This document shows positions 44,230 to 55,835 of a stretch of 64,000 bases of DNA, piece after piece (the stretch's first letter is position 1; each line of letters begins with the position of its first letter). Under the pieces are notes generated by a model. The model was not told the origin of the DNA. It made no database searches and was given only the letters and a program-made list of their open reading frames with translations. The position numbers were made by a program, and so were the translations under genes. Location of the stretch: positions 42,963,469 through 43,027,468 of the forward strand of contig OZ020485.1 in NCBI GenBank assembly GCA_963971405.1, in the 5' to 3' direction. Origin of the DNA: Psococerastis gibbosa (taxonomy: Eukaryota > Arthropoda > Insecta > Psocodea > Psocidae).

Positions 44230-45500
44230 ACTGCGCTGACTCGTAAGAACTCTAAACATATTTTCAAAAATAAACATACAATAACATTGGTTCCGCATTC
44301 CAAAACATTTACATAATAACAAACAAGTGAAATTTTTTTTACTTTTCCCGCCCAAAAATGGTGCTAACTTTCCACTGGACTGTATTGCTCCGTGGGTGTG
44401 TCTTTCTTCGCCTACAGGTGGCAGTTTTCAACGGATTTTTTGATTTTTAAAAAACTTAGCCAATGGTTCCTCAATTTTATAGAATTGTTTTGTCGAGGGC
44501 AAATTTTTGATTGGGGGAAAATGGCGGAAGTTTGCTGTAGGGCCATTATTTAACTCACCCCGATCAAATTTGGTGAAAACCATGGATATTTGATTCTTAA
44601 CAAGTTCTTATGGAAAAATTTATGATTAGGAGGGAACGGGGTTCATTTGTGGCGTCATTTTGTAGATGGCAGCACCAGTTGCAATGATATCAAAGCGTTG
44701 ATTTTTCCATAAGCCTCAATACTTTTTTAAAATAATTTTTAATTACGTATTATTTTAAAGTGATATTTTTCTATAAATCATGGAGAATAGTAAAAATATT
44801 ATGAAAAATATTAAAAGAATTAATTAGATGCTAAGAGCTTAGTTTTCGCATGCAAACGGCGGCCATTTTGAATAATATGGATATTGGTTTGTCGTCAGCG
44901 AACCTAGTGACCACAACTGTCCCTACAGAACCTCACTGGGGCAAAAAGGGAGAACGCTTACACCATTTTTGAACTTACAGCGATGAAATTTGGTGAAAAC
45001 CATGAAAATTTGATTCTTAACAGGCCGCCGTGAAATTTTTATTTATATAGCTTAAATGAGGGCGCAAAAGTTGTAATGGAACAATTTTAGACCAGTGGGC
45101 AGGGGGGGGGGGGTTGTTGTGATAGCTCGCGGGGTCTATACTGTTCGTCCTCGTCCTGAACCACCAATTTCATAGGTAGATAGCCAGATAGGTATTAACA
45201 ATACAATAAATTTATATTTCCATAAAAAGTTAACAGTAATCGGAATATGCTGCAGGGCTCAGCCCGTGTGCAGCTTAAATTTGAAAAAATCGACGGGTAC
45301 TTGCCATAACTGCAATTGAATAGCTATGCAACTGATGCAAAAATTTTGAAAACCACTGCCCTATACTGTTCATCCTGAACCACTAGTTACATTGGTAGAT
45401 AGGTATTAACAATACGCGGTTATACTTGCCGTAACTGCACCAGCAATTGAATAGCTAGCTATATGCAACTGAGGCAAAAATTTTGAAAAGCACTGCCCTA
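44230..45500. other. diverged direct repeats, no gene
   Basis: Two ordered direct-repeat pairs: AAATTTGGTGAAAACCATG plus TTTGATTCTTAACA at ~44565 and ~44988; and CTGAACCAC, GGTAGATAGGTATTAACAAT plus AATTGAATAGCTA at ~45155-45360 and ~45370-45500. A poly-G tract lies at 45104-45113. Confidence 0.5.
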
Positions 45501-46025
45501 TGTTGTGTTACAACTTGATCGAGAAGTTAGGAGGAGCTCTTATAATTGTTACAAAAATGTCAAAGGAAAAACTGTCAATTTTGAGTTATTGATGACCGGA
45601 ACTAAACGGGAACAATTCCCTTTCACTGCGATCCCATTAACTGCAATCAGTGGCATTACTTTCAATGAAAGCGGAAGCTATTGGTTCGCAGTACCCGTTT
45701 TCCTCTCAATAGCCTATGGGGAATTGAGTTGTTGCACATTGCAAACCTTGACTGTTATTTCCACATCACATCATAGTGCATTTTCCAACAAAAAAATATG
45801 TTCATTTTACCGTCAGCCTACAAGAGCGACCCATAGAAGGCTATCACTAAAAAAATTTGGATTGCGATCGTCAACGGGTTTTAAAAACGACATGTTGAAA
45901 GAGTGAATTTCAGAAGAGGTTGTGTAATGAAAACTACCGTGTGTAAACTTCCATTATATTCAATATATTAACTTATGTGGGCTCTTGTCAATCTATAAAA
46001 TACTATCTGTCTATTATCTACTGCT

Positions 46026-46411
46026 AAGGCGCCAATTCCACCGACCGGCTAGGGCTATTTACAAAAACGGTGACGTGGTAGCAGACATTCAAGACTTAGG
46101 TGGCGTTTCCATCGACCTCGCATTGCAGAATGCAAATGACATTGACGGAAATGATTCTTTTTCTTTTTATAGAAATCTATTAAAATGTTTGTACTTAACA
46201 TATCCCATGACGCCATTTTTTAATTTTAGTTTGTTTGTTTGTGATTTTACTGTATGATCATTGATCAATTTTAACTATGGCATAGAGGAAAATAAACATT
46301 TCCGTCAATTCTACAATGCGAGGTCGGTGGAAACGCCACCTAAGTCTTGAATGTCTGCTACCACGTCACCGTTTTTGTAAATAGCCCTAGCCGGTCGGTG
46401 GAATGGGCGCC
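46026..46411. mobile_element. MITE family D, copy 2
   Basis: AAGGCGCCAATTCCACCGAC to GGTCGGTGGAATGGGCGCC. Full-length relative of 20728-21115. Confidence 0.88.
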
Positions 46412-46829
46412 ATACTATAGCAAATTTGTATGCAAGAAACACATGATTTACGCCGAAAATCTGAAATAATTTTCTTCCAAGTTTATTTATTAGTAAACAT
46501 ACAAAAACAAAAACTTAGTGTTTTAGCAAAACTTGTAATAACTACTATAACTAGAATTAGTAAAACCCTAATAATCGTTTAAAAAACCCACCCCTCCTTC
46601 CTCTCCCTAGTCACATTTTCATTGTCTCCTCGAGTTGAGCAAGTCTCAAATCGCAGATAAGGTACAACTACTGTGCTAGTGGGTTTCCCTCTGTATATGG
46701 TAGTTCTTGCCGAAAGCGCTCTGGGTTTTATACTAGTACCAGTGGGTTTCTTAGACAAAGTTAATTGTTTTTAGATTATTTGGGTTTTATTAATACCAGT
46801 TATAAGAGTTATACTAGTATAACAAGTTT
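46412..46829. other. no gene seen
   Basis: Unassigned. Confidence 0.3.
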
Positions 46830-46895
46830 TGAGTGTCTGCTACCACGTCACCGTTTTTGTAAATAGCCCTAGCCGGTCGGTGGAATGGGCACCTT
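46830..46895. mobile_element. MITE family D, right-end fragment
   Basis: TGTCTGCTACCACGTCACCG to GGTGGAATGGGCACC. Only the last ~66 bp. Confidence 0.8.
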
Positions 46896-47268
46896 ATTAA
46901 AATGAAATACCTAGCTACCACGAAGTCACGAGTAATTTAATTTTTTCTTATTTTCTTATTTTTCGTATTTGCTCTTCAAAGAACGATTTTCCTAATATTG
47001 GGGAAGTGATAAATTTATTTATTTCGTTAATTTGGCTCTTGAAAAATGTATTTTCAACGGTTCCCTTATGTGTATTGTGTTACTTGTGTATACTGGATAT
47101 GTTTTAATATAGTACTACCTACTATGAAGGGGGGGTTTATACGCGCCAGCAGCGTCATGTGTCAGGCCCGCAACCATGCAGGGGTACATGCCTGCATACT
47201 ATGGGATCGCAGCCCCCATTTAAAATTCTGGTTACGAGCCTGTCTGTATCATAGTGTAACGAGCCTTT
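46896..47268. other. no gene seen
   Basis: Unassigned. Confidence 0.3.
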
Positions 47269-47652
47269 AGGCGCCCATTCCATTGACCGGCTAGGGCTAT
47301 TTCCAACAACGGTGACGTGGTAGTAGACATTCAAGACATAGGCAGCGTTTCCACCGACCTCGCATTGCAGAATGCAAATGACATTGACGGAAATTAGAAT
47401 TTTTCTTTTTATAGAAATCTATTAAAATGTTTGTACTTAACATATCCCATGACGCCATTTTTTAATATTAGTTTGTTTGTTTGTGATTTTACTGTATGAT
47501 CATTGATCAAATTTAACTATGGCATAGAGGAAAATAAACATTTCCGTCAATTCTGCAATGCGAGGTCGGTGGAAACGCCACCTAAGTCTTGGATGTCTGC
47601 TACCACGTCACCGTTGTTGGAAATAGCCCTAGCCGGTCAATGGAAAGGGCAC
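47269..47652. mobile_element. MITE family D, copy 3
   Basis: AGGCGCCCATTCCATTGACC to GGTCAATGGAAAGGGCAC. Shares the diverged CATTGACCGG terminus with copy 4. Confidence 0.85.
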
Positions 47653-47934
47653 ATAAACTATACTAAAGTATAATTTCTGTCCGCAAATAATGTAACTTTT
47701 TGTACCATGAAACCCACAACTTTGCGCCTATTTTTTCAAAACGTTTCATTCGGGAGAAACCCCATGATCCTCCCTGATTGCAGTTTCATTAATAAGTCTT
47801 CGTCTATAAAATATCTATAATTTTCTAAACCCCAACTATTTCTGAACTATACTTTTTTAGCTTTTCCCCCGAACTCCCCTGTTTAGGGTAATTTCAATAT
47901 TAAAATGCATTAAAATCTTTAGATCAATGCTGTC

Positions 47935-48115
47935 AAAATAAGTGGTTCGAGTCCCACACTACCTACATTTTCTGGCCATGCTTCGGAGGGCGTGTAAAGC
48001 AGGCGGTCCCGGGTCTTCCTAGTTGAGTGTAAGAGAGGGCTTTATAGCCCTAACTCCGCTAGGTTGGCTTAGTAATAGACCAAAAAAAGTCCTTATTTAT
48101 TTATAAGTAAGCCAC
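47935..48115 (+). repeat. tRNA-derived SINE, family A, plus copy
   Basis: The only plus-oriented copy. Reads GTGGTTCGAGTCCCACACTA (B-box), TCTGGCCATGCTTCGGAGGG, CTAGTTGAGTGTAAGAGAGG, then an AT-rich tail. The A-box end is truncated. Confidence 0.8.
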
Positions 48116-49149
48116 ACTATTTCAGGCCTTCTTTTTCAAACAATTCCACAGGGAAGACTCGGTATCCTCTTCTTGAAGTTATACTCGTATGTGAATTTAG
48201 GGTGTACAAATTGAATCTATGCTATTAGTACTATCAATAGGCGTAAGCCAAATTATTAAAAAAAAATTCCCAGGCTCCAAATTTCCCCAAATACTTGAGT
48301 CGGTCCTGTAAATACAATATACCGTACCTACATAAAACTAACCCTCCCCCCATTGTTGAGATATCCTGCTCACGGGCCTGCTCTAAAAAAATATATATTT
48401 AAATAGGCTACAATATCGTACATTACCTAGAAAATATTAAACCCAACAGCGTCTTTATTTCTAAATTTTCCTTAGCAAAGCACCTTTTTTTACCTAAACT
48501 ATAAAAGATTAAACAATTTTTGACCTTATTTTTTGATCTTATTATTATATTAATTATTATATGTTTTATATATGCATAAATGTGTTTACTCATGCTAATG
48601 TATACGCTAAATAAACACTACAGGTATCTGTAAAAAGAAAAATGGCTTAAAAGCAGGTCTCTACCTATAATGAACAGTTAAAAGTAACACATTTACGTTC
48701 TTTTTTACCTATAACATAACATAAAAATTGTAATCTCTACTACAAGATGAGATGTCCATAGTGACCATCAGAACAAACGAAAGTATAAATTCACATTGTG
48801 AAATGTCTAGGGGGGGGGGGGGACGATTTTTCGGCAGCTTACCTTCTTTTGCGCGGAGGCCGTGGTACCCGCGGAGAGAGCGAGTAGCGCTAGTAGAAAC
48901 CTATTGCTTGGCATCGCGTGCGGTCAGCAACTCAAAAGAGAAATTGCTGAGGGAGGTACATGACGCTGCCGGCGCGCATATACACCTCCCCCGCAAGCCA
49001 ACCCATTCAGAAGATATCTTCTATTCGGAGGAGCGAAAAAATGGTTTTCATTATTATTATTATAGCAGACACAATCAATAATGCCTACCAATGAAAGATT
49101 GAGTTTGGCTTATTAATTTTTAATTCTCGTTTAATTTTACAATCCTGCA
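48116..49149. other. no gene; poly-G tract near 48790-48801
   Basis: The segment 48830-49030 is GC-rich, and a 109-codon plus-strand frame covers it (RRFFGSLPSFARRP, YCLASRAVSNSKEKL). It starts in the poly-G tract and shows no known domain. Treat as unassigned. Confidence 0.35.
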
Positions 49150-49740
49150 GCCCTATTAAGGCGATTTGGGATTACCGTAATAACGGGGTTTACTCAAATG
49201 TTTTAAACAAAGGGGTGCAAAATGTGCGGGAAATTAAAATTGATACTTTTGGTCAGTTTTCAATTTTTTCTCCCTTAAGTGTAGGCATATTAATAAAAAT
49301 TCTTATTATTTTCCAAAATTCCTGTACCTGTACATTTTAATGTTTATTAGTATTTCCTTCAATTATAAAACAATGGAACCATTTCTAATAACGAAGGCTT
49401 TCACCACCGGAGTCTAATAAGGGGACAGAAGAATCCGGGCTAATTGGCCAATCAGAAACGAGAACGCCTGCGCATCGAACAAAACCTGCACCAACTCAGT
49501 CAGTTGCTACGATACCTCCGTGATACAACCTTAGATGTGTACGTAGTGTCACTGAAGATGTCGACCGCAGTTGCTGACGAAACGTTTGGAAGCTTACTTT
49601 CAAATCTTCCACGGCCTAATAGCCCGGATTCTTCTGTCCCCTTAGTGGAACCATTCTTTTGTATTCCAATAATTTATTAATTTGAATTTCCGGGGCAGTA
49701 TTCTAATGCAGTATTAAAATATAAATTCCGTATTATTTTA
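49150..49740. repeat. family I-related copy, with nested insertion
   Basis: Aligns with 40348-40735 when the 263-bp insertion at 49384-49646 is removed. Confidence 0.65.
49384..49646. mobile_element. 263-bp insertion with inverted repeats and 9-bp target duplication
   Basis: Exact GGAACCATT at 49375-49383 and 49647-49655. Inverted arms AAGGGGACAGAAGAATCCGG (49419) and CCGGATTCTTCTGTCCCCTT. An inner segment TGAAGATGTCGACC...GACGAAACGTTTGG is of a type common in invertebrate repeats. Class unknown. Confidence 0.75.
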
Positions 49741-51865
49741 ATCCAAAATCACCATGGTTAAATATGTTATTAACCTGAATAATATTTCTTTAAATTTAGT
49801 TACAATTATTTACAGTACAGAGGCATAACTGTCGGCAGATCTCCCACCAGCTTCTTTTATTATGAATTCACTCCGTATGTGCGAATGACAGAACCTGCTT
49901 GCAGACGTCAATGACATACTGCAATAGTACATGCGACATACTGGGATGTACAATACAATACAATACAATACAATCATGCCCGGATTTACACAATTTTTTG
50001 GACTAGATCAAGAGACGAATTTGCGCCCCTCTCCCATAGACATATGTAACTTTCTTATGTTACTTTATTACACTAGTAGGTAATTATTAGCCTAATTTAG
50101 CAAGCAAAGGTAAACATTGATAGGCTAATTGACTCTCAAATATTGTCAAATATCCAATAAATTCTATAAATAATATTGTAAATGATACGAACTTTTTTAT
50201 TTTACATTTTCCATTAAAAATTGTGCTCTTTTGGAAATTGGGCCTAGGTCATCTGGGTTGTCCTTATGGGAGATCCGGCAAATCCGTATCAGAATACAAT
50301 ACAATTAAAATAAGTATCTTAATCAGGCTATCAATAATTTATCGCTGTTTTAGATTTCTTCAATAGTAGTAAGCCAATGCAATAGCCAATTTTTTTTCAT
50401 CTACCATAAAAAGAAAATGCCATATATACTGGTAACACGGTAAATTTATACGAAAAACAGCCTACTTCAGGAAAGTTTTGTTGGCTTCGAACTTTTTTCG
50501 TTTTTTTTTTAATGTTTTTTGGAGTGCTGAATTCACCCCAAAAAAAATTAAAAAAACAAAAAATTAAAAACATATAAACTAACTTTCAGTGGAAAAGTAC
50601 CTACTCATATACAGTATTATTGATGATCATTCCGCTAGGCTAGATTAAGTATACCTACCAACCTAACTCAAATGTATCACTTCACATCATACATTCTTTT
50701 TCCCCAAAATCATCTCAACGCTACGATAGTGCTAACATAGACTACTATTGGAAGGATTAGGCTCTGACTTTTAGAGCATCAAGCTGCTTGAGTCTGAAGT
50801 CCCTATTTATATTGAATTTATGTTTCATGGGTTTTGCCTCTTCTGGCTAATTTCATTATCTGTATAGAAATTGGATTGAATACGATTTCGACAAAACAAT
50901 ATGGTAATTATTATTCAATTCACGTGGCCAGCAAAGTTATGCATCTTGAATATTCCGTTTCAGCTTAAAATTTAGCATCAAATACTATCTATTTCATTCG
51001 TTTGGTCAAACCCGCTAAAATTAGTTACCGGTACAGTAAATATAGCCCTATCGGATTTGATTTAGTAAGCAACGAGACATTTGTAGTATGTGCCAGAAAA
51101 CTGGTCATTTACGATATGAAAAAAACAAATGAAGAGTATATTGTCATTTGGTGAGCTGCAATCAGTATTTGGTAAGATACGATATTTGGTAAACTTCCTC
51201 GTATGATAACTACTCTTCTGGCGTTTAATAACTTATTTGACCTTTTTATATTTTAATTATTAGGTACAGTAGGTAAGTAACTTATACTGTATCAGTCAAT
51301 GTCCAGGGTTTGCTCATTATACTGTTCTAGTGGTCTCGGTGAACTTTGAACCATCCATAACAGTCAATAAATATCGTGTTTGCAATTTCAATTGTCCCTA
51401 TTTCGCATTACATCCACTAATACACAGCTAAGATATATGTATAGACCTAACCCCAATCAGGCAACACTCCAAGTTCATGGGAGAGGTTGTCCAGTGATGT
51501 ACTATCAAAAATTAAAATGATATAGGCTACAAATTACAGGAGGGTAAAAACGCTAAACACATCGAATTTTAGATACGGTACCGCAGTTAATCCATTAAGC
51601 ATACAATATACCAAATACAACTACATTGATCAATTGTACAAGGATATCGAAATTTCGAATCATCGATAATTTTCATATGGGTAGGTATTCTCATAAAATT
51701 TAGGCAAATTTTCATACGGGTATATGAAAATATGAAATTTCTGCGTAAAACGATAATAAAACGTAATATCGACTTTTTGTGTTAATTATGCATTTGATAC
51801 TTTTTGGATGATCAACGCTCCGAGTAGTTCTTAACATTTTTGACATGACAAGGTAGACTTTAATT
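49741..51865. other. no gene; (AATAC)n at ~49956-49975
   Basis: About 2.1 kb of AT-rich unassigned sequence with a short AATAC pentamer array. Confidence 0.4.
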
Positions 51866-52060
51866 TATTCAACATAATAATGGACCTAGTTAGCGTTTCA
51901 ACCAGTTTGACAGTTTCAGATATTTCGTACACCCAATGCCACTGAAAGTTGCCCTAAAGAACTCAACGAATCTCGACGACGTCAGTGTCTTTGAAGATGC
52001 GCCAAAGCCAGAATGAGAGCAAACCAACGGCTTTGAGGACACCGTTAGTGAGGCACTAGC
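51866..52060 (+). pseudogene. inverted, decayed copy of Osiris exon 2 and its acceptor
   Basis: Plus-strand sequence repeats the intron flank and first part of the minus-strand exon at 59056-59404: TTCAACATAATAATGGACC, then the acceptor region GACAGTTTCAGATATT, then CACCCAATGCCACTGAAAGT and AACGGCTTTGAGGACAC. The copy lacks ~50 bp after GATATT and has an in-frame TGA (after GCGCCAAAGCCAGAA). It is cut off after GTTAGTGAGGC. It lies ~0.7 kb beyond the gene's own poly(A) signal and in opposite orientation. Nonfunctional by inspection. Confidence 0.85.
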
Positions 52061-52789
52061 AAAATGACAATGACAGAACTACTATACTAGAATTTGAAGA
52101 TATTTCAGCGATTTTACAGTATACTTTCTTGTCGATTACTTGATTGTATTTGTATGATTTAACAGAAATACAATACATATTTATTTATTTATTTATATTT
52201 ATGGTAAACGTCAATTCGCACTTGATTGTATAATTTAACAGAAATAATATATACAGCCTATATTTAATTATTTATAGGCTATTTATGGTAAACGTCAATT
52301 ATGATGTGTTTGTGAAAATATCCGGGCTTTCCTAAGCATTGGGGGTTAAATTCGGCCAATAACCATGCCTGCGAACAATGACGAAAAACAAATGGAATTT
52401 AAAATGAATAATAAGTAGGCAAAGTTGACGAAATCGAAAGAAAAAAATGTTGGTTATCTTTATTGTGTGGAAACATTTAAAAAATGTCAAACGTTTTTTA
52501 CTACAATTAACTATTACACCATACCAAACAAAAGGGTTTCCGCAATCAAACAATCATCACCCGTCACAATTTCAGTAGTAGGCCTATATAAGCATATGTC
52601 ATTAGCAGCCATTGCAGGTAATCAAAGTTTATGATGTGTTGCCACTCCCTACAAGAACAGGATATTCACTTAATACATTTTAATATTTGCCTGGCTGCTA
52701 TAGACATAGAGTACAAAAGGTATAATCTATATTAATTAAATATAACCGTAAAATTAATACAAAAAAAATAAATTATATTTACAAGACAA
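52061..52789. other. no gene; short direct repeat
   Basis: TTATGGTAAACGTCAATT and TTAACAGAAATA recur at ~52150-52215 and ~52225-52300. Otherwise unassigned. Confidence 0.4.
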
Positions 52790-52795
52790 TTTATT
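52790..52795 (-). terminator. Osiris poly(A) signal AATAAA
   Basis: AATAAA on the minus strand in GTGCAATAAATTG, 82 bases after the stop that ends the extension frame and ~490 bases after the first stop. Its placement favours a terminal exon containing the whole extension. Confidence 0.6.
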
Positions 52796-52877
52796 GCACT
52801 AACAATAACCACTCACACAAAATCAGTTTTTAGGAATAAGATATTTTGAAGGAAAACCCAAAATTTTGAATATACTT

Positions 52878-53285
52878 CTATCGGACTTGCGATAGAATCG
52901 CTGCAACATCAAGGCTCTCATCCTGCACTTTCTGTTCTTTATTCTCTGTTGCAGCTCCTTCCTGAACTTCCTCCTTTTCTAGGTCTCTTAGACTGATTCT
53001 TTCCGGCTGCGCTGGTTGATAAACCGGAAAAGGCGGGAAATTTGGATTTGGATTATATCCCGCAAAATTTGAAAGTCCATAATTGCTATAATACCCTGTT
53101 AGACTTGGATTCGTGAACTGGTTGTAATAATTTAAGTATGGATATTGAGGATTGAGGGACTGATAATAAGGGTTAAATAAATGTGGTCTAGGTTTAGGTC
53201 TACGAGGTCGGGAAAAACGAGAAGGTTCTTTTTCAGCAGAAGCAAAAAACGTCCAGTATATCCAGTCAAACAGGGAAAAATCTAG
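52878..53285 (-). CDS. in-frame extension after the Osiris TAG (readthrough candidate)
   Basis: Directly after the TAG at 53286-53288, the same frame stays open for 135 codons to TAG at 52878-52880. It begins LDFSLFDWIYWTFF, a hydrophobic aromatic stretch. Next comes a basic Pro-rich part (PSRFSRPRRPKPRPHLF), a Tyr/Asn/Pro-rich low-complexity part (NPYYQSLNPQYPYLNYY, NPNPNFPPFPVY) and a charged end (LRDLEKEEVQEGA, DESLDVAAILSQVR). The composition is protein-like, not intron-like. The stop context is TAG-CTA-GAT, i.e. stop followed by CTAG, known as readthrough-promoting for UGA in animals. A short intron removing the TAG was checked. The only passable donor (GAGTATCT) does not rejoin this frame at the available AGs. 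Alternatives: an allelic nonsense mutation, an assembly error or an unseen splice. Confidence 0.6.
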   Translation of the reverse strand, partial: LDFSLFDWIYWTFFASAEKEPSRFSRPRRPKPRPHLFNPYYQSLNPQYPYLNYYNQFTNPSLTGYYSNYGLSNFAGYNPNPNFPPFPVYQPAQPERISLRDLEKEEVQEGAATENKEQKVQDESLDVAAILSQVR

Positions 53286-53587
53286 CTATAGATACTCGCC
53301 GGGACTTCCTTTGATTTTGAAAAGTTTATCGTGGAAGCCGTGGTGATGATCGTGCTGGTGAGCCTCTGGTCCTGTATGGTAGAACCCGTAGCCCACCTGA
53401 CTGGTCGCAATTTTCTTAAGACCATTGATGGCAGACATAATAAGGGCCATTTTTGCCATCAAAAGTGATTTTCCCCCTAAAACTGTGAGGAATTGAAAAC
53501 CCATAGGAATCAAAATTGTTGCCATAACCATAAATCCCATGACCATCATGGCGAACATTTTGTATTCTCGTCTTCTTTTTCCTCGCC
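53286..53587 (-). CDS. Osi: Osiris-family protein, last main exon (DUF1676 core)
   Basis: The acceptor TTTGTTTACAG precedes 53587. The split codon with the upstream exon gives Gly (G+GG). It reads GRGKRRREYKMFAMMVMGFM, VMATILIPMGFQFLTVLGGK, SLLMAKMALIMSAINGLKKI, then a His-rich tail (HQHDHHHGFHDKLFKIK) and EYL before TAG. The basic G-[KR]-G-[KR] lead, Met/Ile-rich hydrophobic helix, LxxLGGKxLLxxKxAL and GLKK motifs are the core of the Osiris (DUF1676) family. These are insect proteins with a signal peptide and a hydrophobic segment, linked to cuticle-secreting epithelia and endosomal or secretory traffic. The typical C-terminal AQxLAY motif is absent before the TAG. Main-frame protein ~379 residues. 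Confidence 0.93.
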
Positions 53588-53659
53588 CTGTAAACAAAGA
53601 ATTTTCGGTAAGTAGGTACGATAGTTTGGTGTTAGTAAGTTTTGTGAGCCGAGGCCTCA

Positions 53660-53899
53660 CTACTTACTTATACCTTGACAGCACTACGGCAGAACATTAC
53701 TGAATACCGTCCAATATTATGGTTTCAAAACTGGACGTATAAACTTATTTGTAGCACCGTTAGCTTTTAGTTTTTATATAGGTTTCTCAATAGAACGTAC
53801 TGTATGTCCACTACAGCTATTGTCAACAAAGCGAACTTTGTAAACTTATATATCAATAGTAGAGACTCAAGAGGGCAGTTTCATACTGTATTGACATTC
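53660..53899. other. Osiris intron sequence
   Basis: Intron upstream of the last exon. No features. Confidence 0.5.
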
Positions 53900-53907
53900 A
53901 GAACGGC

Positions 53908-54091
53908 CAAGGCCGTAGCCTGGATTTTTTTCGGGGGGGGGGGGGGGGTCTCAAAAATTTCATTGATATTACATAGTAGTTTCTATTTTTTTTTCCTCTC
54001 AAAATCCGATTCTATCTAGTGTCAAGCCATTTCATTTCGGGTGGGGGGGGGGGGATTTGAACCCCCATGAACCCCCCTGGCTACGGCCTTG
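53908..54091. mobile_element. hAT-type MITE with poly-G tracts
   Basis: Ends CAAGGCCGTAGCCTGGA and TGGCTACGGCCTTG. Exact duplication AGAACGGC at 53900-53907 and 54092-54099. G tracts at about 53934-53948 and 54042-54053. Lies in the Osiris intron between exons 3 and 4. Confidence 0.92.
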
Positions 54092-54099
54092 AGAACGGC

Positions 54100-54870
54100 A
54101 GGTGTTACCGTAGAAAGTTAAAATTCCGATATAGATTGGACCTAAACAAGCCTAAAACACTAAATTTGACTTATAAAGTTTATAGGGGTTGACTTATGAC
54201 ATCAAAATTATTTTCTAAGCTTCGAACGAATGGACCTTTCAAAATCCAATACACGCAGCTTAATAAAAAATCCCTCAGCCCAATAAAAGTTACAAAGTAA
54301 TAAGGAACAAAGCTCTAGCCCAACTAATTGCATACTTGGATTTCTCATTTTGTTTCGTTACGCCCAATAAATTTCTAGCGTTGATAGTCTGTAAGTTAGT
54401 CCACGAAAAAAATGTCATTTTAAAATTGTACGGCCTATTGGAATGAGACGATTTTGATACAATACAGAAAACATGCATTACAATTAAAAAATAGGTACAC
54501 TAGATATCTGACCAATAATTTGTTATCTCGTAATATTGAAGCTTGGGCTATACCGAATGTACAATGGGTCCATGGATGGATTTACAATTTATTATTATAC
54601 TGTAGATTATTTTGAATTTTCCGTATATTATCGCAGATCCTTTTCAATGGGCCACGCAGGCCCAACGAACAATAAATTAATCCATGAAAACATGGAAAAG
54701 CTATTTGCAACCAAATGCAATTCATTTTCAATAGCTTCGGGAGTTGTCGCTTGGTTAATTCCAATTGCAAGCTAGCTAGCAAGCTGTACCCATAAAATGA
54801 CGTCAAACAAGATCTTTTAATCCTTTAGGGTTAAAAATAAATGCAGACATAAACTCTTTTCACTGACATG
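54100..54870. other. Osiris intron, nothing recognised
   Basis: AT-rich intronic sequence. Confidence 0.4.
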
Positions 54871-55030
54871 GAATGAAGACATGAAAAAATAGGTTGGATT
54901 TGTTGCAGTGATCAGCATACCATCTCGACAAGGTGCGAGGCTCGAGTATGAATCCCGCTTCCGTTTATTTTTCCATGTCTTCTTTTCTCTAATTCTCCTG
55001 TCAGTAGAGGTGGTCTACAAATTTAACTAG
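54871..55030 (+). repeat. tRNA-like SINE fragment, another family
   Basis: TGATCAGCATACCATCTCG (A-box-like), AGGCTCGAGTATGAATCCCG (degenerate B-box), then the tail TTTTCCATGTCTTC and TCTAATTCTCCTGTCAGT, which recurs at ~17775. Confidence 0.45.
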
Positions 55031-55835
55031 GTGGTTACTCCGTACCTGTAATTGAATAGGTTGGAAGCCAGTGTGTATTTAAGTGACATTTATTACTTTT
55101 GAGATAAGTGCACCATGAGTGCAATCTCCGAAAACTAATTCTTTTGAGCATGTCTGTGTATGTACAGTATGTGTGTTTGTGTAGGTATACCTAATAGTTA
55201 GAATGACATTTAGAACATAAAACACTTATAAAAATCGAATAAACTCCGCTTGTATGCAAGTTTTTGAATAAACGAACTGTTCCAAATGTCAATCTGTCGT
55301 GGTCGTGTGGTATAGTAGGTGTTGAGTGATAATTTAATTGTAAGAGTGGGTCGAAAGATCAAAATAATCGCCCACAAGGAAAATAAAGATAATTTTCTTT
55401 TTATCTTTCTTTCTTTCTTTATATGGGGTTGAAAATTTCATATACCACTTAGCCTTTGGGGAATGTATTTTTGTTTTTATTTATTTATGAATATTCATTA
55501 TATATCCGATATTTTAATAGAAATTTTACTATTTGGGGCGAAGATGAATCCAACGAATTAGAGATAATTGAAATTGGTACCGTACAGAGGTTCTCGAGTT
55601 AAAAGATTTCTAAACAACCCGATTTCATTTTATATAATATGTACTGTATATGCCAAATGAGTTCGATATTGAATTATACAACAACCATCCTAGATGTCTT
55701 CATAATAAAATACCTACACATTTCACCTTAAATACCTAAGATTAACTCATTTTTAATGTATGCGTGCACAGGAGTTTGATATGCAGCCTATACTTTATGC
55801 GTCATTCCAAAAAACCGATGGAAAAACGAATTAGA
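55031..55835. other. Osiris intron; (TTTC)n at ~55396-55420
   Basis: Short TTTC microsatellite. No other features. Confidence 0.4.

Noticed and set aside
45505-45906. 133-codon plus-strand open frame
   Set aside because: Starts at GTG, has no recognisable motif and no splice or promoter context. Such a length is possible by chance.
48752-49081. 109-codon plus-strand frame in a GC-rich patch
   Set aside because: Runs through a poly-G tract, has no domain and ends in an ATT microsatellite-like run.
49553-49641. CTGAAGA...CGAAA arrangement resembling a hammerhead ribozyme core
   Set aside because: Stem II would need a bulge, and the base after stem III is G, not the required U. No stem I partner is visible.
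53209-53293. Short intron removing the TAG between the Osiris core and its extension
   Set aside because: GAGTATCT could serve as a donor, but the nearest usable AG leads to a stop in a shifted frame. The weak donor at GGAAGTCCC would restore frame but is a poor splice site. Not excluded without RNA data.
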